A stretch of DNA of 64,000 bases, taken from NCBI RefSeq assembly GCF_002994745.2, contig NC_037094.1:39574956-39638955 (forward strand), read 5' to 3'. This document shows positions 46,844 to 59,043 of the stretch, one piece after another. Below the pieces are notes generated by a model. It did no database searches and was not told where the DNA came from. It worked only from the letters and a program-made list of their open reading frames with translations. Position numbers and translations under genes: made by a program. Each line of letters starts with the position of its first letter. The stretch's first letter is position 1. This DNA comes from Rosa chinensis. Taxonomy: Eukaryota > Streptophyta > Magnoliopsida > Rosales > Rosaceae.

Positions 46844-48553
46844 TGATAGGAGCAAAAAGTGCGACAATATTATTGAGTATACGCCCCATTTTAGCCTTGT
46901 TTCTCTGTTAGTTTTGTGTTTTGAGTCATCGAGTCGTTTTCAGAGTCTTGTTGAGTGTTTGGAGTGAAATAGGCGGAAAAAGTAAAATTCATGAAAAATC
47001 CTGGCTGGATCAGGATTCCTCACTGTCGACTATTTTTGCGGTCTTTACATTTTAATTCCCTTTATTTTCTCTAGAAAATTATGATATTCTCCTGCTTGTT
47101 GTAGGAAACCTTGCCTGGTGGACCTCTTGGAAACAGCAATGATGGAGTCATAAAATAAAGCATTTAAGACAGTTGACCAAGCAATGAAGAAGGGAAATAA
47201 AGGAGAAAGATGTTTTCAGCTGGAGAATAAAGGAGAAAGACGTTTTTCAGTTGGGGAATAAAGGAGAAAGATGTTTCAACTGGAAAATAAATAAGAGAAA
47301 GACGTTTCAGCTTGGAAATTAAAGGAATTGCCCCATTATGAGAGGAGTTAAGGCCATAAAGGAGACGTTTCAGTTGGGAAAGACAACCAATGCTCCCCTA
47401 TAAATAGGCAATGTCCAGAATAGAATTGGCATCACTTCCCAGCCAAGATCACTTCCCCGCCAAGATAATTCATTGCCTATCACTTCCTGGCCAAAAACCA
47501 TTCCAAGACTGCCCAATTCACTCCTTAAACTTCCATCACCTACAAGACCGTTACACCATCCATCCATTAATCTACAAAGCTCTTAGGCGCTGAGTCAAGG
47601 ACGCTCCACCACCATAGCAGAGACAAGTTCATCACCTTGTTGCTAAGCCGCTGAGGAAAGCTTCAAAGTGTAACTATGACTCTACTTATAATTTTTGTTT
47701 CAGTTTTGTGGGTTCGCATTTGTGAGTTGTGTAATTGGAGACATGAAATTTTCAGAATATTTTTATTAATATTTTTGAGATTTTCAGTTAATTATTGAGT
47801 TAATTTCGAGAATTCTTTTATGATGCATGTTACAATCTTGTGCCTTTTTATGTGTTTTGGTAATTTTCAGAGTTAGGTTCATAAGTTTGCATGCTAGAAT
47901 AACAGTGAGAGTTCTTGTGTGTTTTCTTAATTTGCCAAGAGTAATTGTTATTTGTTAAGGCGCTGAGTTAAACAAGTAGCAATTGGTTCTAAAAAGTGGT
48001 AAAAACTATGTTCAATGGTTAAACGATTCTGGAAATTACGTGTTAAATTCTATGTCTAATGGTTAATTTGCACGTGTGAGTTGATTCGAGGGTTAGATAA
48101 TACTACTAGTTAAGAGAATTATGCTGAGTGTTTTCGAAAATTAGTAGTATTAGGCTTGGTAAGGACTTTTCCGATCCAAACCTACATTAGAACGAATCAG
48201 ATAAATGGATTGATCCGCTGAGGCTTTTCATTTGGGCTCTTATCTAGGCATTTAAGGTGAGCACATTTTTGTAGCATGTTGAAATGAATTTTCTGTTTTT
48301 ACACTTAGTAATTTCCGAGTGGTATTGGTCTAGGTTAGGGAAGTCGATCATTGTATATAGTTTTATTTGTTTTTTTTATATTTTAAGTAGATTAGAAACC
48401 AAATTCAAAAACCCCCATTTTATTCTTTTATTTGTTAATTGACCTTTTTGTGTAGGTGTACCCTATAATCCCGGGACTGAACGATCCCTGCTTATCCTAT
48501 ACTGACAACTACATTTTGCAGGGTTAAATTGTGAGGCTATTTCAGCCGCATCA
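46844..48553 (+). mobile_element. Solo LTR B7 (family B)
   Basis: Begins TGATAGGAGCAAAAAGTGCG and ends TTTCAGCCGCATCA, flanked by perfect TTGAT repeats (46839-46843 and 48554-48558). It is 1,710 bp with a TATAAATA box at 47,399-47,406. It is the most complete plus-strand copy of the family here. Confidence 0.9.
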
Positions 48554-48558
48554 TTGAT

Positions 48559-49665
48559 CATATGCATTTTCACTTGGAATTATATTTACATGGAAATATA
48601 TTGGTGTTAAATTGTTGCCGTTCGAAATGCTTTTAGTTGTCTTTCAATATTAATAGAAATACCAATTTAGAAGGCAATTTCCTCAACTTCTTGAAATACA
48701 ATATCAGTTTGTAAGTTTGATTTCACAGTGCTATTTTTGTATATGTGTCTTCCTTTTGGTTTCAAGGGTTGAGTGCATGGGTATTAATTGGTTAAATCCT
48801 AGTTTCATAAGTCTTCATATCTGCTTAGATTTTTGAGTCTTTGTTAAATAATAATTTCAATATGTTAACATATTCTACTTGTTGTTAGTTGCTTTGTGTT
48901 ACCTTTTCATACTAGTGTTTGTACAGTTCATTTGTGCAAGCATGACAGATGATATAAGAGGCTCTATTTTAAATAGAGGATGATGATGATTTGTCCGAGA
49001 CCAAGAACTTGTTTGGGGGGATTAAAAGAGTCTCTATCTTATACTGAGCAGGAAGCTATCTCCTAATCAGGTCCGTGATTTGTCTGAGTTTCTTTTTACC
49101 ATTTGGCTATTCTTGTTTGAAATTGATTTTGGTTATGGTTCTGTTTGTTGAAGCTTGCTGCAATTAGTAGAGTTTTATGTTTGGTTTTGTTTTGCTGGTG
49201 TTTTGGCTGTAGGATCACCTGAGTTATTTTTCTTTTACTGAAACTACACAAGTGTGAAAGTTTATCTAGTTAAATTTAGTGTGGTTATACTAATTCATAG
49301 TTTGATGCTTCTAGAATCTGTTAAAGATGGAGGTAAAGAAACTCTTCAATCATTCCAATAGCTTAATGGAGGTAAAGAATCTGCCGAAGTTGGATGCCTT
49401 AAATCCAGAATCTAGTGAAGAATGGAGGAAAAGAAGCTTTCCAATCACCAAGTATTCAGAGTTTGCACCTCAGTGTATATACTTTGCCTATCAAAGATGA
49501 GCTTTTTGTATTTTAATTTTGTGAATTTTGAACATTCCTGAGATGTATGAAATCAGTGTAACATTTCTTTTATATAAGATTCATTCCTGTCTGACTTCCT
49601 GTACAACTTTTATCAAAAAAAAAAAAAAAAGGCATGCATATACACATGCCAGGTTTTTTTTTATA
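48559..49665. other. CACTA interior, no recognised gene
   Basis: AT-rich sequence with an open patch around 49,327-49,450 containing the repeated phrase TTAATGGAGGTAAAGAA. A homopolymer A run lies at about 49,615-49,631. No family resemblance was recognised. Confidence 0.4.
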
Positions 49666-49958
49666 CACTAAAAACACTTTTGCGATGGCATTTTTGCTAT
49701 TGCAAAAGACTTTTGGTGACGGCAAAAAGCTTTGGTAGTGGTTGGTGGCGTCACCAATGCTATTAGCGACGACAATTGCTCCGTCGCAATAATATTGTCA
49801 TGGCAAACGTTTGCTGTCGCTAATGCTCTTGCGACGGCTCAATTGCCGTCGCCAATAGCATTGGCAACGTCACCATCCGCGGTGGAAACATTGCCGTTGA
49901 TAATGCTCTTTTGCGACGGCAAGGTGCCATGGCGATTGGAATTTTTGTTTTTATAGTG
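49666..49958 (-). repeat. CACTA right terminus and subterminal repeats
   Basis: Rich in GCGACGGCAA, CCGTCGC and related motifs, and ends TTTTTATAGTG next to TGA. At its inner side CACTAAAAACACTTTTGCG (49,666) resembles another CACTA start facing the other way. If paired with 49,958 it would define a 293-bp miniature element, but the flanks ATA and TGA differ. Confidence 0.6.
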
Positions 49959-49961
49959 TGA

Positions 49962-50503
49962 ACTATCAGGTTTTATAAAAAAAAATATCTCAGTTGCATA
50001 GTCGATTTAGAAAATTCACCGAATATTCACTAAGTGTCCAAATGACATGAAAATTTCCAAATCATTCTAGCAGAACAAGAACATTAAAAAAATTCAGGAC
50101 ATTTGGAGGCCAAACATTCAAAAAATCAAGACATTTGGAATTTCGGAGGCCAATAAATTAGGAAAAAGAAATACCAAAGAGGGTTGTACTGCAAGACAGT
50201 TTCTAAGATTTCCAGCAAATTGTTCTTTCTTTGGGAATGAGCTAAGGGTTCTAATTCGATTTATTTTGGACAAAACTTGTTTGGAGAAGATCTTCAGACG
50301 TCCATTTTTAAATAATAAAAGTTTAGCAGGAAACGATATTGAAAAAGATCCAAAATAATAACTAAAGTTCTTTTGCTAGAATAAGATCAAAGTTTAAAAA
50401 AAAATGACACGACATGGTCTGTTGAATGGCAATACTTGAACTGAATGGTTCATACCAAAATAAAATTTATCAGAACAAAAATGTGACTAAAATGATCATA
50501 TGA

Positions 50504-50547
<44 letters not shown>

Positions 50548-52264
50548 GCACATAATATTACAACACAATAAAGAGGGAAACACATGAAACCGTGTTTTGA
50601 TCATGCCCAGATAAGTAGAAAAATTAAACCAGCTATATTCTAGTTATTTACATCAAAATGACAACGTACAACTCACCAAAATGTTTTGATCTTTCAACAA
50701 AAGTTTGATAATAAGTAGAGCAATTCCAACCTCAACAAAACTAGCTAACCACCACCTGAAATTTGAGGGGAGAAAGGGGATGAGCATAAACGATGCCCAA
50801 TAGAGGTTTTTTTTTAAAAAATGTGAAACTTCATTTGTCTAAGAGATCAATCAAAGCATTCTTAAAACGGTTTTAACAGCAACTCATTTTGAGTATGAAA
50901 AAGGGATCAACAAACTCTCAAACCACATATACATTAAATAGCTAAAAACTATAAGACATTGTCGCAAGGTATGAAAGAATTTCTTAGATAACAGCAGAAA
51001 TGAACATTCATTGAGAAACAACTCTCTAACTCTTCAAATCAAAATAGAAGTCATTTCATAAAAGTCGACAATTGGAAGGGATTTCAGCATATCTGACCAT
51101 TCTTTACATCTCATTATCATAACAATCTATCTCCACGAGGGGCTTCCCCGGGGAAATTGGGTCATTGTTCCCATTCAACCTAAGCTTACGAGTCATTATG
51201 CCTGTTACATATGCTTCCACAACACTCTTTTAGGCCACATAATATCCAATTCCATTACACAAGCATACAAGTATAGTTTGGATTTCAATACACAAGATCA
51301 CCAGAAACATAGTTTGTAAGCTTTCAAAGATGCAAATAAGTTATTGAATGTAGTTTAGAATATGAAAACAGAGCTTGAAATTGCAAATCACAAAGAAGCA
51401 AACTAGTTCTTGCCATCATAAACCTTAAGTAAAGCAGTTCATGCAGTACTAAGTGAGTAATCAATGCATTCAAAACAAAGAAGATTGTGGATCGAGTTTG
51501 ACAAAACCATTTAATCTAATTTCTTTTTAAGATAGATAAAAACCCAGTAGCTTGAAACCGATTTTTCCCTACCTCGAGTTTATCAGGTGGTTTTTGTAGT
51601 ATCACAAGGCTTGATAGCTTGCTCCAAATTGTTCTCCTCCTTTTGCTTATCTAAAACAAAGATAACTCATCAAGTCTCTAATACTGAGCTTATGTTGGTT
51701 GGGGGCATTTATCAAACACTTGGTGAGCAGACTTTAAAAACTAAAATGCATGGTGAGATTCTTGCTGTAATAGCAGCCCCACCAAAGTTTAAGAGAAAAA
51801 GACTAATCAAAGAAGCAGTTCAACTCAAATACTGGAATATTTGAGTTCTAAATTTTCAAACCGACATGCAAAAGATGCAGCTATACTAGAAGCCTTACCT
51901 CAAACACTGAAGAATGAAGGCGGGAACCATCAGTCCCTTTAAAAACCACGAGTAGTATAAACACCCATCAATAACAATAGCTCTAAGGATTCTGAGCTCT
52001 AGGGAAAGACACGTTTTATCTTAGGTTCAGCAAAGACCAAGGTTAAGTTCCCATAGTGTGCTATCTCTTTATTTCCTTCTTTTCTCTCATTCTCTCTGTT
52101 TATTTTTATTTTCTTCTTTTTGCCTACTAAAGAGAGATTTATGGAAAGAGTAATAGTCTTCTAAGTGTCTTTTTTTTTTTTTTTTACTGAATTGGGAAGC
52201 ACTTGCACTATCACTTAGAACACAAAAAAAAAATTTTACTCAAAAAAAAATCCTGGCTATTACA
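49962..52264 (-). mobile_element. LTR F, right piece (chromovirus 3' LTR)
   Basis: Continues the LTR cut at 8,405 and ends TCCTGGCTATTACA, which is TGTAATAGCC in sense orientation, as in Del/Tekay-type LTRs. It abuts the polypurine tract at 52,265. It contains a CA/TA microsatellite. Confidence 0.7.
50507..50546. repeat. CA/TA microsatellite
   Basis: Sixteen CA units followed by four TA units inside LTR F. Confidence 0.95.
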
Positions 52265-52288
52265 ATCCACCCCCCTTAAGAAAAATTT
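52265..52288 (-). promoter_or_regulatory. Polypurine tract of the chromovirus relic
   Basis: On the plus strand ATCCACCCCCCTTAAG and following bases directly after LTR F. In sense orientation it is a purine-rich tract next to the 3' LTR, of a form common in plant chromoviruses. Confidence 0.75.
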
Positions 52289-52936
52289 CATCCCCGAAAT
52301 TAAAACTGAAAACATACCTCAATCTTGGGTTATGAAAGGATATTTCTTTAAAATTTCATACTCAAGTTCCCAAGTAGCTTCATCAATACCATGATGTCGC
52401 CACATTACTCTATTTCTTAGGATCTTTTCCTTTTTGTCCAAAATCTCATACGGTTGTTCTTCATAGGTTGCATCCTCTTGAAGTGGTATCTCCTCCCGCG
52501 ATCTATTTTATGAGCTAGATTTGGCACACTCTTTCTTAGCATTGATACGTGAAACACATCGTGAACATGCGACAAAGATGATGGCAAAGCAAGTTTATAG
52601 GCCATGTTACAGTATCTCTAAAGGTCCTGTATATACCTTGGTGCTAATTTTTCATGTATACCAAACCTTGAAATTCCTTTTTGTGAATTGACTTTCAAGA
52701 GAACAATGTCCCCAACTTGAAATTCTAATGGTCTTCTTCAAATAACAAAGTAACATTTTCGTCTACTTTGAGCTGTACATAATTTCTCCTTGATGACCTC
52801 AACTTTTCTTTCGTCTTTTGAATTATTTCAGGTCCTGACATCTTTATATTCAGCCCAACATATCGGTGACTTGCATGGCCTTCCATATAGAGCTTCATAT
52901 GGAGCCATGCTTATAGTGGATTGATAACAATTATTA

Positions 52937-54022
52937 GGGTAAAAACTTCAAAATGTACCTAAACTATTGCGAAAGGTACTTTTTGGTACCTACGAATTTT
53001 TTTTACCCCAAATGGTACCTGAACTGTTGCACCGTTACCAAATACAGTACCTCCGTTAACTTTAACATTAAATCACTGACGTGGCATGTATTTAGATTTT
53101 TTTTTTTTTACAAATAAACTGGTGATTTGTTTGGTGCTGCAGTTAGTGGTCGCCATTTGCCTCCATTAAGGGGAATTCTATCCATCTTTTTTGGTTTTTG
53201 CTTTGAGTAGATAATTATATGTTCCAAGTGAATATGAGCTTATGGAAATAATATATATAATGAGAAGAAATTGTGCGTGCGTGCTTGTTCATTAGACGAC
53301 ATTGTAAAATAGGGTATGTTTTCCTTCTCTCTTTCTTCCCTGCATCAGCTAAACTAATAAGTCTAATATAAGTGTGATATGTAGCATTTGCATTACAATG
53401 TAGCATGAAGATATAATGCTAACTGGGTTTGCTATAACTACTCTTTTGCATACTAGATTCACAATAACCGATCAAATGGATCTCCTTCGTGAGCAAGTGA
53501 AAATTTTAGCTGGGGAGGTAGCATTCTATACAAGTTCTCTGAAAAGATTGTCCGTGCAAGCAGCTACCAACCCAAAATATTCCAAACTTAGGGTGAAAAA
53601 TCCCTTTTAATCTTAGAGGTAAATTTCTAAATTTGATTGGTATCCTTGTGGTGATGTTTTGATGCTAATGTTGGTTAAAATGGGAACAAATGAAAAAGTT
53701 GAAAAATGAAATTAGTGAAAAGAAATTTCAAATATGTGTCCTAGAGCAACGCATGATTGGATCACTTGAGATGACTCCACACAGGTCGAACAATAGTGAA
53801 ATGTCTCGGGTAATTATTCTTTTTGCTGATGGTTTATGTGGCTGCACATACCATTTTGCCCCTCTAAATACATGCCACATCAACAATTTAACGTTAAAGT
53901 TAACGGAGATACTATATTTGGTAACAGTGCAATAGTTCAGGTACCATTTGGGGTTAAAAAAATTCGTAGATACCAAAAAGTACATTTGGTAATAGTTCAG
54001 ATACCATTTGAGGTTTTTACCC
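52937..54022 (+). mobile_element. Pack-MULE (Mutator-like) with kinesin fragments
   Basis: The ends are GGGTAAAAAC and its inverse GTTTTTACCC, with terminal inverted repeats of about 150 bp (52,937-53,085 and about 53,885-54,022). Perfect 9-bp duplications CAATTATTA flank it (52928-52936 and 54023-54031), as expected for Mutator-like elements. No transposase is present. It interrupts the chromovirus integrase frame. Its interior carries two exon-like stretches of a kinesin, which makes it a Pack-MULE. Confidence 0.85.
53475..53809 (+). pseudogene. Kinesin KIN-7-like exon fragments inside the Pack-MULE
   Basis: The first stretch (about 53,475-53,592) reads DQMDLLREQVKILAGEVAF and continues with TSSLKRLS; it ends at a GTGAAA donor. 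The second (about 53,690-53,809) reads KKLKNEISEKKFQICVLEQR and continues with MIGSLEM; it ends at a GTAATT donor. These match the coiled-coil segment behind the motor of plant KIN-7 (CENP-E-like) kinesins, where an EQVKMLAGEIAF-type motif precedes a VLEQRI motif. The motor domain is absent and the acceptor before the second piece looks degraded, so no functional kinesin is made. Confidence 0.75.
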
Positions 54023-54962
54023 CAATTATTATAGGAGAATTCTGCCAATGACAGGTAATCACTCCAATTTCCCTGAAACTCCAACACACAAGCTCTGAGC
54101 ATATCTTCTAGTACTTGAATAACCCTCTCTGATTGTCCATCTGTTTATGGATCAAATGCTGTGCTAAACTCCACTTTTGTTCCCAATGCATTTTATAAGA
54201 TTTTTTGGAATTTTGATGTGAAGCGTGATTCTCTATCTGATTTAATGGACAAAGGGATTCCATGTAATCTGATGACTTCTTTCACATAAAGGTCACTGAA
54301 AATTTTCAAGGAATCAATAGCTTTTACAGGTAAGAAATGGGCAGATTTTGTTAACCTACCCATTATTACCCATATAGCTAGAGTCAAATCCCTTTTCGGA
54401 CCTTGGAAACACTCCACAAAATCCATAGTCACATTGTCCCAATTCCATTCTAGAACAAGTAGAGGTTGTAATTAATGGTCAAGCTAGTTTTTGATGTTCT
54501 GCCTTAACTTATGAGCAGACTGTGCACTTGGCTACATATTGCGCCACACTTTTCTTCATACCTCTCCACTAAAATTTCCTACGCAAATCTCTGTTCATTT
54601 TGGTGTTACCAGGATGGATAGTATGCCATGATTGATGTGCTTCTTCAAGAATTGACTCCTTTAATTGCAAAATATTAGGAATAGCTAGTCGACCTTGAAA
54701 TTTAAGTTCTCCATTAGAACTTATGCTCCACCCACTAACATCTTCACCTTTCTGAAGTTGAGTATAAATATTATGAATATTACTAAACATAACATCTTAC
54801 ATCTGATTCTGAATTACTTCTTTAATTAAAGTAGGCATTGCTGTTATATTATATATGAATGCATCTTGTCCACCTTCATGTAAACATAGATCAAAGTATG
54901 CTACAGTAACATATTTCTCCCAATCTTCTAACCTTAAACATGCTGCAATGCTAACAGACTTT

Positions 54963-55630
54963 CACTATGCCAAAAAGGCCTTCAAACGATGGATCATATC
55001 TTTCATCTGATGAAGTCAAAATCTGTTGTCTAAGTGGCTACCATCTCTAAGCCACTTAGACGATAGATATTCCCCGTCGTTGTTAATACACTTAGACAAC
55101 AGATTCAGTTTAAGGTACTGTCATCTGAAGTACCCAATATTGAAGAATTAGGGACCATCTGTAGTCTGAAGCATATTGCTACTACATATTAATGTTGTTG
55201 GAAATTAACTTTATTGACGGGTTTAACAAATTATCCGTCGATGTAGTTAATCTTACATGATGGAGTTTTACTTGTTTCTGTCGTTTGATTGAACCAATAT
55301 TGAAGCGTAGTTGATATTTTTGTTGTCTGATTCAAAACACAATGACAGTTATATGTCCATTGATTTTGTATACAACAACATTTATGTTGTGAGTTATGTT
55401 GTTTGAGATTGTTTGGACTACAGATAATTGTGTTTATTGTGGTTAGATTTGATTTCCAGCTAGAGTTTTAGTTTTTTTATGTTGTTTGAATCTCACTTGG
55501 AGTATATATACTCTGGACTCCAATTTCTGTTGTCTGAAATAGTTTTCAGTCTCTCTTTTCTGTCGTTTGTTTGGACTTTCAACCATGGTTTTAGTTAAGT
55601 ATGTTGTGTGAGTGTTAATAGAAATACAAT
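54963..55630 (+). mobile_element. Second CACTA element, left end only
   Basis: Starts CACTATGCCAAAAAGGCC, a common CACTA terminus, with TTT before it. The subterminal region repeats ATCTGTTGTCTAAGTGG-type motifs in both orientations. One pair (55,021-55,040 and 55,049-55,069) forms a near-perfect hairpin. The element is cut at 55,631 by an LTR and its other end is not in the window. Confidence 0.65.
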
Positions 55631-55879
55631 TGATAGGAGCATTTTAATGCGATGTTTTAATAGCTATTTCCTCATATTTTACTTTGTTATTTTCTTAAAT
55701 AAATCAATTTTACTAAAGTTTCTATTTTTAGGTACCTTGGAGCAAATGGAGAAGAAATGAGATTAAAGGCACATGAGGAGCAAGGGAACGTTGGAAATGA
55801 TAGAGGAAAGGCACAAGGGCTGCAGAAATGAGCTGAAATGAAGAAATGAAGTTTTCCTGGTCTAGCAAGGAAATCCTGA
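55631..55879 (+). mobile_element. LTR X2, 5' part (family X)
   Basis: Begins TGATAGGAGCATTTTAATGC and follows X1, with shared phrases such as GGCACAAGGGCTGCA and AGCAAGGAAATCCTG, then is cut by G2. The remainder may lie beyond the window. Confidence 0.7.
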
Positions 55880-56363
55880 TGTTAGGTTCATAATTACCTA
55901 ATAATTATTCCCCTAATCTTGCACTTTTGCTTAACCTTCGTCTTTATTTATATATATTTATTATATTTTCCTTATCATGTTAGGAAATGATGGAGAATCT
56001 TGGAAATGCACTACAATTTCAATCTTAGCATATTCTCCTACACAGTCTAGGAGAAACCGAGCTAGGCAAGGAAGGACGAGCGGAAGACTGACCAAATAAA
56101 CTTCAAATGAGTTGAAAATTTCCAGATTCATTCTAGACATCCTAAGGATCATTTTTCATGAAGAGTACAAGAGCTATTTCGGAGTGGAAGGCCTTCAAAA
56201 GCTTGGCCCAAATTTCTGACTAAAAGACTAAAACTGCAAAACCGGACCTGTACGGATTCCGGCTGCAGTTTCGGCCAAACCACAATAAACTAAGCTTTGA
56301 AATTTTACCAGGATGATCTACACTCATGGAGGAACACTTGGTATGAAGAAGTCAATGCGAATT
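55880..56363 (+). mobile_element. Fragment G2 of LTR-like element G
   Basis: Begins TGTTAGGTTCATAATTACC, an inverted relative of G1. It is cut after 484 bp by the LTR of A3. Confidence 0.6.
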
Positions 56364-59043
56364 TGATTACGTGCAAAAGCATTCGCCAATTTAAACCCTG
56401 AAAATGTCGAGCGTTAGTATAGGATAAGCAGAGATCGTTCTAAACCGGGGATTGAGGGTGCTAACATGTGAGAAACAAATGAAAGAAAAGAATATACAAT
56501 TTACAAAATTATCACAAATTTACAAGTATAAGCATGCTTAAATTTTCGAAACAACAAAGAGTTAGAGAGAGACATACATTTAACACAAAGTTAGAGAACA
56601 AAGAATGAAGAAATAATCGAAAATCACAAGTATATATATACATAGCATTCGAAACCAACAAAGAATTCAAGTTAGAAAAGTTTTTGAAATCCTACTCCTA
56701 CTTATACACAATTTACAAATCCATATCACATTAGAAATCCATATACAACAAGGATTACTAGTTATACTAATTAGGATTACTTAATTATTAAGAAAACAAA
56801 TTAAAGACCAAGTCAAACACAAAATACTAAGTCAAAACTAACTCTAACCACTTTCCCTAAAATTTAGGAGCTAATCCCTAAAAAATAGGAGCACATAACA
56901 AACTCCTAAAAACCACCAAATTAATTCCTAGAAAACACCAACACATATTTACTATTCACAAGACACTATTCATGAATTTTTAAAAATATTTTTTTAATTT
57001 TATTTATTTTATTAATTACATGAACATGCTACCTAAAATTCTAAGTTAATTTTAATTATTTACAAAAACAAGAAAACATAAAGATGGGGGGTTTTGAAGA
57101 TTGAAATCGAAATTTTCAGAAAATAAACAAAGATTAAAATTGTTTTTATTTACAAAGGTGGGAAAAGAAGGATTTTTGGAAAACAATTCATCAAGAACAA
57201 TTCAAGAACAACATATTCATGCATCCCTTAATCTTGTTAATTACCATGGAAAGATATCAACCAAGAAACAAAGTTACAAGCGCCCAATGTCCCTTATATG
57301 ACTTCCCTTTACACAATTGATCGACGAAGCGCCAAACCAACATATTCCAAATGCAAGTATCACACAATCGAAGTGACTCATAATCTCATGCATTCAAATC
57401 ATTAAGAGCAAGTGAAAGTTTAGTCAATAAACATGCAAATTCAAGTACTCGAAGCGAATCTTTTCATTACATGCATAATCTGATCTCGACCTTTGTACAA
57501 AGCCTTTACTACTATATTGAATTAGGGTCGCGAAGCGTTTAACCTAATTACTAGCTCCAATTACATGCAATTATCCTAAGTTTGCAACCAAAGAACAAGA
57601 ATACATAAAAGTTATCTATAAAACAAAACCAGATTATCAATCCATATTTCGGCAACTAATCAAGATCAAGAACACACAAACACATCAATCATAGAAAATA
57701 ACATCCAAATCGCATCCAAAAATCAGAAAGTTAACTCATGGTTTCGGTTTTACACATAAGGAAATCAAAACAGAAAATACAAATACAAAAACACTAAACC
57801 GTAAAGAAAACATAGGGAAGATGGTATGAACAACCCTTGACTACATCCCAAGGTCCAAAGCAGATCCAAGGCAGCAACACAAGGTGAAGATCACGGCAAA
57901 GATGGAGGATGGCACGGCTAGGAACTTGTAGATGCAAAAACCTGAAACTCAAGAGCAAACCGGTGAGAAACGAAATTGTGGAGAATAAAGTGTCACCCCT
58001 GAACGTCTAATACACAAGGTATATCTAGTAGAACGTCTCAAGGCACTCCCAATTCGTTTCTACTTGGTTTCTCTTAGTTCGTGTTGATTTAGGACTTCTT
58101 TCTCTCAAAACAGATTTCCGGCAGGATTGACCTCAGTCCACTAAAACGACCATAACTTTTTCTAGAAAACAGCTATTGATGAGCTGTAAAAAGATCTGGA
58201 AACTAGACATCCTTAGCTTTCCAACCATATAAAGATCATAATTTTCTGAGATCTGAGAGATTTTATGACACTCCGTTGAAGTTGACTGATCTGCACAGGC
58301 AGATTTCCGAATCTATAATGGATTTGACTTTTAAAGCACAAGTTGAGTCCAATTCGATTATTTTCCTTTGCATCACATGCCTCTCACATGCCTTCCACGC
58401 CTATTCTGAAGTAGAAACGTCAAGAACCTTCAAGAATCCTCAAGAGTCTCACGAAATTCCAATCCTTACTCAACAAGAAGTCCAAACTCCACATTGCTTT
58501 GTAATTCGAATCTCTTGTTGCTTCCTCTTCCATGTGCACGGCATATTACCTTCTTGAGTCTTCTATATGCTTCATGATCGTTCCATAGCTCTCCTATTAT
58601 GAGTAGAACTCCATATGCAAGTAGGTTTCCTGGTTGAATACAAACTTCTTTTCTGCGATGCTTCTACACTCTTCCGGAACCTTCTTGAGTAATCTTTATC
58701 CAACAGGGACTCCTTGTCACACTAGTATTCCTTATCTAAGTAGGATTGGGTCTCCTTATTCAAGTAGAACTTCTAATTTCCGCGACTTAAGAGTTTGAAT
58801 CCAAGTCAGCTTCTGATTCCTACTCCAACTAGGATTCCTTTTCCTAGTCAAACTGGGAGAACTTCCATTTCTTCATTTCTTTCCATTTCTGCGCCACTTG
58901 TGCATTCCTTAGCCACTTTTGGACTTTGAGACTCCATTTTCACCTGAAAAACACTAACTAAGTTAAATTGATCAAGATAAAGGAAATAACTTAGCAAAAT
59001 ATAGGGTTTAAACATTATAAACGTCGCATTTTATGCTCCTATC
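56364..59043 (-). repeat. 3' LTR of second family-A element A3
   Basis: About 2.68 kb with family-A ends (TGATTACGTGCAAAAGC at the left with one extra T, GCTCCTATCA at the right). It is clearly diverged from A1. The TATA box is altered to TATATCTA near 58,019. Confidence 0.85.

Larger units (their letters stand above)
8406..49958. mobile_element. CACTA-type DNA transposon carrying host exons and nested LTR elements
   Basis: The left end reads CACTATAAAAAATAATTCCA. The right end, read inward on the minus strand, is CACTATAAAAACAAAAATTC, continuing with CAATCGCC. Both are flanked by TGA (8403-8405 and 49959-49961), the 3-bp duplication expected for En/Spm-type elements. Both subterminal regions (about 8,430-8,620 and 49,680-49,940) are dense in GTCGC/GACGGC-type motifs. 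Sequences on either side join as one LTR (F). I see no transposase, so the copy is probably non-autonomous. Its interior holds captured SNF2-type exons and many LTR insertions; without them it would be roughly 3-4 kb. One weakness is a second CACTA-like start at 49,666, which could pair with the right end instead. Confidence 0.7.
52289..54962 (-). pseudogene. Chromovirus (Del/Tekay-like) integrase region, decayed and split by a Pack-MULE
   Basis: Read on the minus strand from right to left, recognisable pieces follow integrase order. The zinc-binding part (HPGNTKMNRDLRRKF, then a KCTVC box) is near 54,500-54,620. The catalytic core (MDFV, then SDRESRFTSKF) is at 54,193-54,432. A DGQSERVIQ segment lies near 54,105-54,190, then LAEFSYNN at about 54,032-54,060. 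After the Pack-MULE gap, MAPYEALYGRP is near 52,855-52,925, and SLSHVHDVFHVSMLR (52,540-52,600) marks the C-terminal domain. Several in-frame stops occur, for instance where the core normally has HPQTDG. The rest of pol and the 5' LTR would lie to the right but are interrupted at 54,963. It is non-functional. Confidence 0.85.

Noticed and set aside
49666..49958. Independent 293-bp CACTA miniature element
   Set aside because: Its flanks (ATA and TGA) do not match, whereas 8,406 and 49,958 share TGA and closer ends. It remains a possible alternative.
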